Below, one piece after another: positions 15,078 through 16,546 of a stretch of DNA of 16,546 bases. Source of the stretch: Desulfuromonadales bacterium (GTDB lineage Bacteria; Desulfobacterota; Desulfuromonadia; Geobacterales; Pseudopelobacteraceae); the NCBI GenBank assembly GCA_015688915.1, contig JAATGX010000228.1, forward strand, positions 1-16,546, written 5' to 3'. Below the pieces are notes generated by a model. That model saw nothing but the letters and a program-made list of their open reading frames with translations. It was not told where the DNA came from and did not search any database. A program made the translations under genes and the position numbers. The first letter of the stretch is position 1. The number at the start of each line of letters is the position of its first letter.

Positions 15078-16300
15078 GGGACCGCCACCTGGCTACCCTT
15101 GATAGAGATGTTTTGTCCCGTCTGCGGTTGGCCACCAGAAAGCATTGCGGCGAAATCCGGGGATTTGATGAGGTCTGACACCAGCTTGTCCACAGCGGGA
15201 ATAAGGGTATCCCGCGCTCTACCACATGCCTCTTCCCCACTAAACGCACCATCAAACCCATACTCGCTACTGATGCTCGCCTTCCGGCCATTTGAGTCAA
15301 CCACTTCGAGAGACATCTTCCACCCCCCGCTACCTGACATTGGGGCCGAAACGTCTATCGCCGTCAGCGTTCCTGACAGCGATATAGGGGAATCACCCGA
15401 ATACTTGCCGGCGGTTATAAATTGAGCGGCCAGCGATTCCTCCACAAACCGGGCAAAGGTAAGCGTCCGTGGCGCTTGTATGCCTTTGCCAAGCCGGCAC
15501 GACAGCTTTTTAAGATCAGGTTCGGATGAACCGAAAGGCTTGAAGGACACCCCTGTTGATCCGACCAGCAACCTTTTCAGGGTGGTCACGTTTTCCTCGC
15601 TGATTCCTCCCCTCCCCGCAATCATGTTGTAGAACTGCCTTGCCTTTTTTTCCGTCGGAGGTGGCGGGGTCATTGCTACGATATCGGGGCCTATATACTC
15701 GCAATCGCTCCTTTTCTTGAGGCGACAGACAGCGCGTTCGCTGTCGGCAGCCAGCACCTGGGTGCAATTGTCCATGGGGTTTTTGGCGAGCTTGTACTGG
15801 ATCACGTCAGTGCCATCGTCTGCAGGCAGAAATTCGTCGGGCACCTTAAACAGCTTCATCTTCTTGCGGCTTATTTGCAGCGTACCACCCATCGCGGCTC
15901 GTTTGTCGAGGTCGGCACAGAACGATGCGGCCTGCGTTTTAATCTGTTCCGGGGTTGTATCGGTTGTCGGCTTCAGCATCGCCCTGTTTTGAAAAAGCAT
16001 TTCCAATTTGGCCTGTCTACTCCAAGTGGCCTCGAATTTTTCTTTGACCTTCGGGTCACTCATATCGAGCTTTCTGCCCCCCAAAATACCCGACAAGAGG
16101 TCAACAAGGATACCCGTTCCCACCACGGCAGCCCCAAGCGGGGAACCATTGATGGCGCTGGGAGTGCCGCCAACCTGCATCCCTACGCCAACATCGTGCA
16201 TGGTTTCAGAGGAATTGGTTCCCTCTGCAAACGAATAGGTTGAAAGGCTGACGATCAGCAGCAGTTGGACCAACACCGACAGTAAACGATTCTTCAACAT
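15074..16300 (-). CDS. uncharacterised exported protein in a tra operon
   Basis: I do not recognise a characterised family. The 408-residue protein starts at the ATG 16298-16300, with AGGAGGG three bases upstream; a longer frame to 16342 would contain this ribosome site and is rejected. It has a signal peptide (about 1-25, ending SFA), a Gly/Ala/Val-rich hydrophobic stretch at about 38-75 like a glycine-zipper membrane segment, and a basic middle with several cysteines (128, 179, 192, 200). The last domain at about 290-390 includes SLSGTLTAIDVSAP, WKMSLEVVDSNG, and ACGRARDTLIPAVDKLVSDL. It resembles a domain I have seen in unannotated proteobacterial envelope proteins. Placed between TraN-like and TraW genes, it is probably an accessory envelope part of the conjugation machine. 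Confidence 0.8.
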   Translation of the reverse strand: MLKNRLLSVLVQLLLIVSLSTYSFAEGTNSSETMHDVGVGMQVGGTPSAINGSPLGAAVVGTGILVDLLSGILGGRKLDMSDPKVKEKFEATWSRQAKLEMLFQNRAMLKPTTDTTPEQIKTQAASFCADLDKRAAMGGTLQISRKKMKLFKVPDEFLPADDGTDVIQYKLAKNPMDNCTQVLAADSERAVCRLKKRSDCEYIGPDIVAMTPPPPTEKKARQFYNMIAGRGGISEENVTTLKRLLVGSTGVSFKPFGSSEPDLKKLSCRLGKGIQAPRTLTFARFVEESLAAQFITAGKYSGDSPISLSGTLTAIDVSAPMSGSGGWKMSLEVVDSNGRKASISSEYGFDGAFSGEEACGRARDTLIPAVDKLVSDLIKSPDFAAMLSGGQPQTGQNISIKGSQVAVP

Positions 16301-16338
16301 AGACCCTCCTAAGAAATAAGTGGTGTCTTCATCATAAC

Positions 16339-16546
16339 TCAAGGAGCCTTAATCTGATCCATTCTATTTTGAAGTGTGGTAGTAATTTGTTGCTGGGCAG
16401 TGTCCAATTTTGTATCTATCCCCTTTTGGATCACATCGAAATATTCCGTCAGGTCGATTTTGGCAAAATCGAGGCTCTGGAACTCTTCCGGCGTGAACCC
16501 ACGGCACTCCGGTTTGTTGGGTGGCCCCCAGCCGCCATCAGCCCCG
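16339..16546 (-). CDS. traN: TraN-like mating-pair stabilisation protein, C-terminal end only
   Basis: Only the last 68 codons are in the window; the gene enters from the right edge. It contains GWGPPNKPECRGFTPEEFQ followed by SLDFAKIDLTEYFDVI, which matches my memory of the C-terminus of F-type TraN, an outer-membrane protein that stabilises mating pairs. A Gln/Thr-rich, probably helical tail then ends at TGA 16339-16341. The next gene starts 38 bases further on, so they are likely in one operon. Another large conjugation protein with this ending cannot be ruled out from 68 residues. Confidence 0.6.
   Translation of the reverse strand, partial: GADGGWGPPNKPECRGFTPEEFQSLDFAKIDLTEYFDVIQKGIDTKLDTAQQQITTTLQNRMDQIKAP

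Noticed and set aside
16301..16342. Longer N-terminus (14 extra residues) for the unknown tra-operon protein
   Set aside because: It would begin at TTG and overlap the TraN-like stop, and the AGGAGG ribosome site lies inside it, so the downstream ATG is the true start.

Overview
The window looks like chromosome of a Geobacter-type bacterium (Desulfuromonadia/Geobacterales). The main reason is the block gap-pgk-tpiA-secG-tRNA-Leu on the minus strand, an order I recall from Geobacter genomes. The dense coding, ordinary Shine-Dalgarno sites and envelope genes fit as well. The taxon is an inference from gene order and protein style, not from a database search.

Layout. (1) 1-1294, minus: an ABC-2 type exporter, with the ATPase complete and the permease cut by the window edge. 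(2) 1418-5248, minus: tRNA-Leu(GAG) with its own promoter and terminator, then secG, tpiA, pgk and gap (listed left to right; transcription runs gap to tRNA). A strong intrinsic terminator sits between gap and pgk. (3) 5439-11106, plus: an envelope polysaccharide operon. It encodes a 965-residue multi-SLBB outer-membrane export protein, a Wzz/GNVR chain-length protein broken by a one-base frameshift, a periplasmic PAP2 lipid phosphatase and a HAD phosphatase. (4) 11225-14254, minus: a redox-repair cassette msrA-msrB-dipZ, followed directly by the orphaned C-terminal tail of a zinc alcohol dehydrogenase and a terminator. (5) 14318-16546, minus: a piece of an F-type conjugation operon. It holds the end of a TraN-like gene, an unrecognised secreted protein, a frameshifted traW and a 41-codon ORF where the next tra gene would be expected.

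How the genes work together. The glycolytic block is housekeeping. The polysaccharide operon supplies the export channel and chain-length control, plus a phosphatase that may recycle polyprenyl pyrophosphate carrier. The msr cassette appears to be a self-contained periplasmic system: membrane-bound DipZ would carry electrons outward through its CcdA part to its thioredoxin domain, which would reduce the two exported methionine sulfoxide reductases. Both reductases have a single cysteine and so need an external reductant.

The most interesting part is the right third. There a repair cassette lies between two truncated, unrelated genetic neighbours (an ADH tail and a tra operon), which suggests insertion or rearrangement of mobile DNA. 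Two genes in the window (wzz, traW) carry small frameshifts. These could be real decay or sequence errors, and the sequence alone cannot decide.
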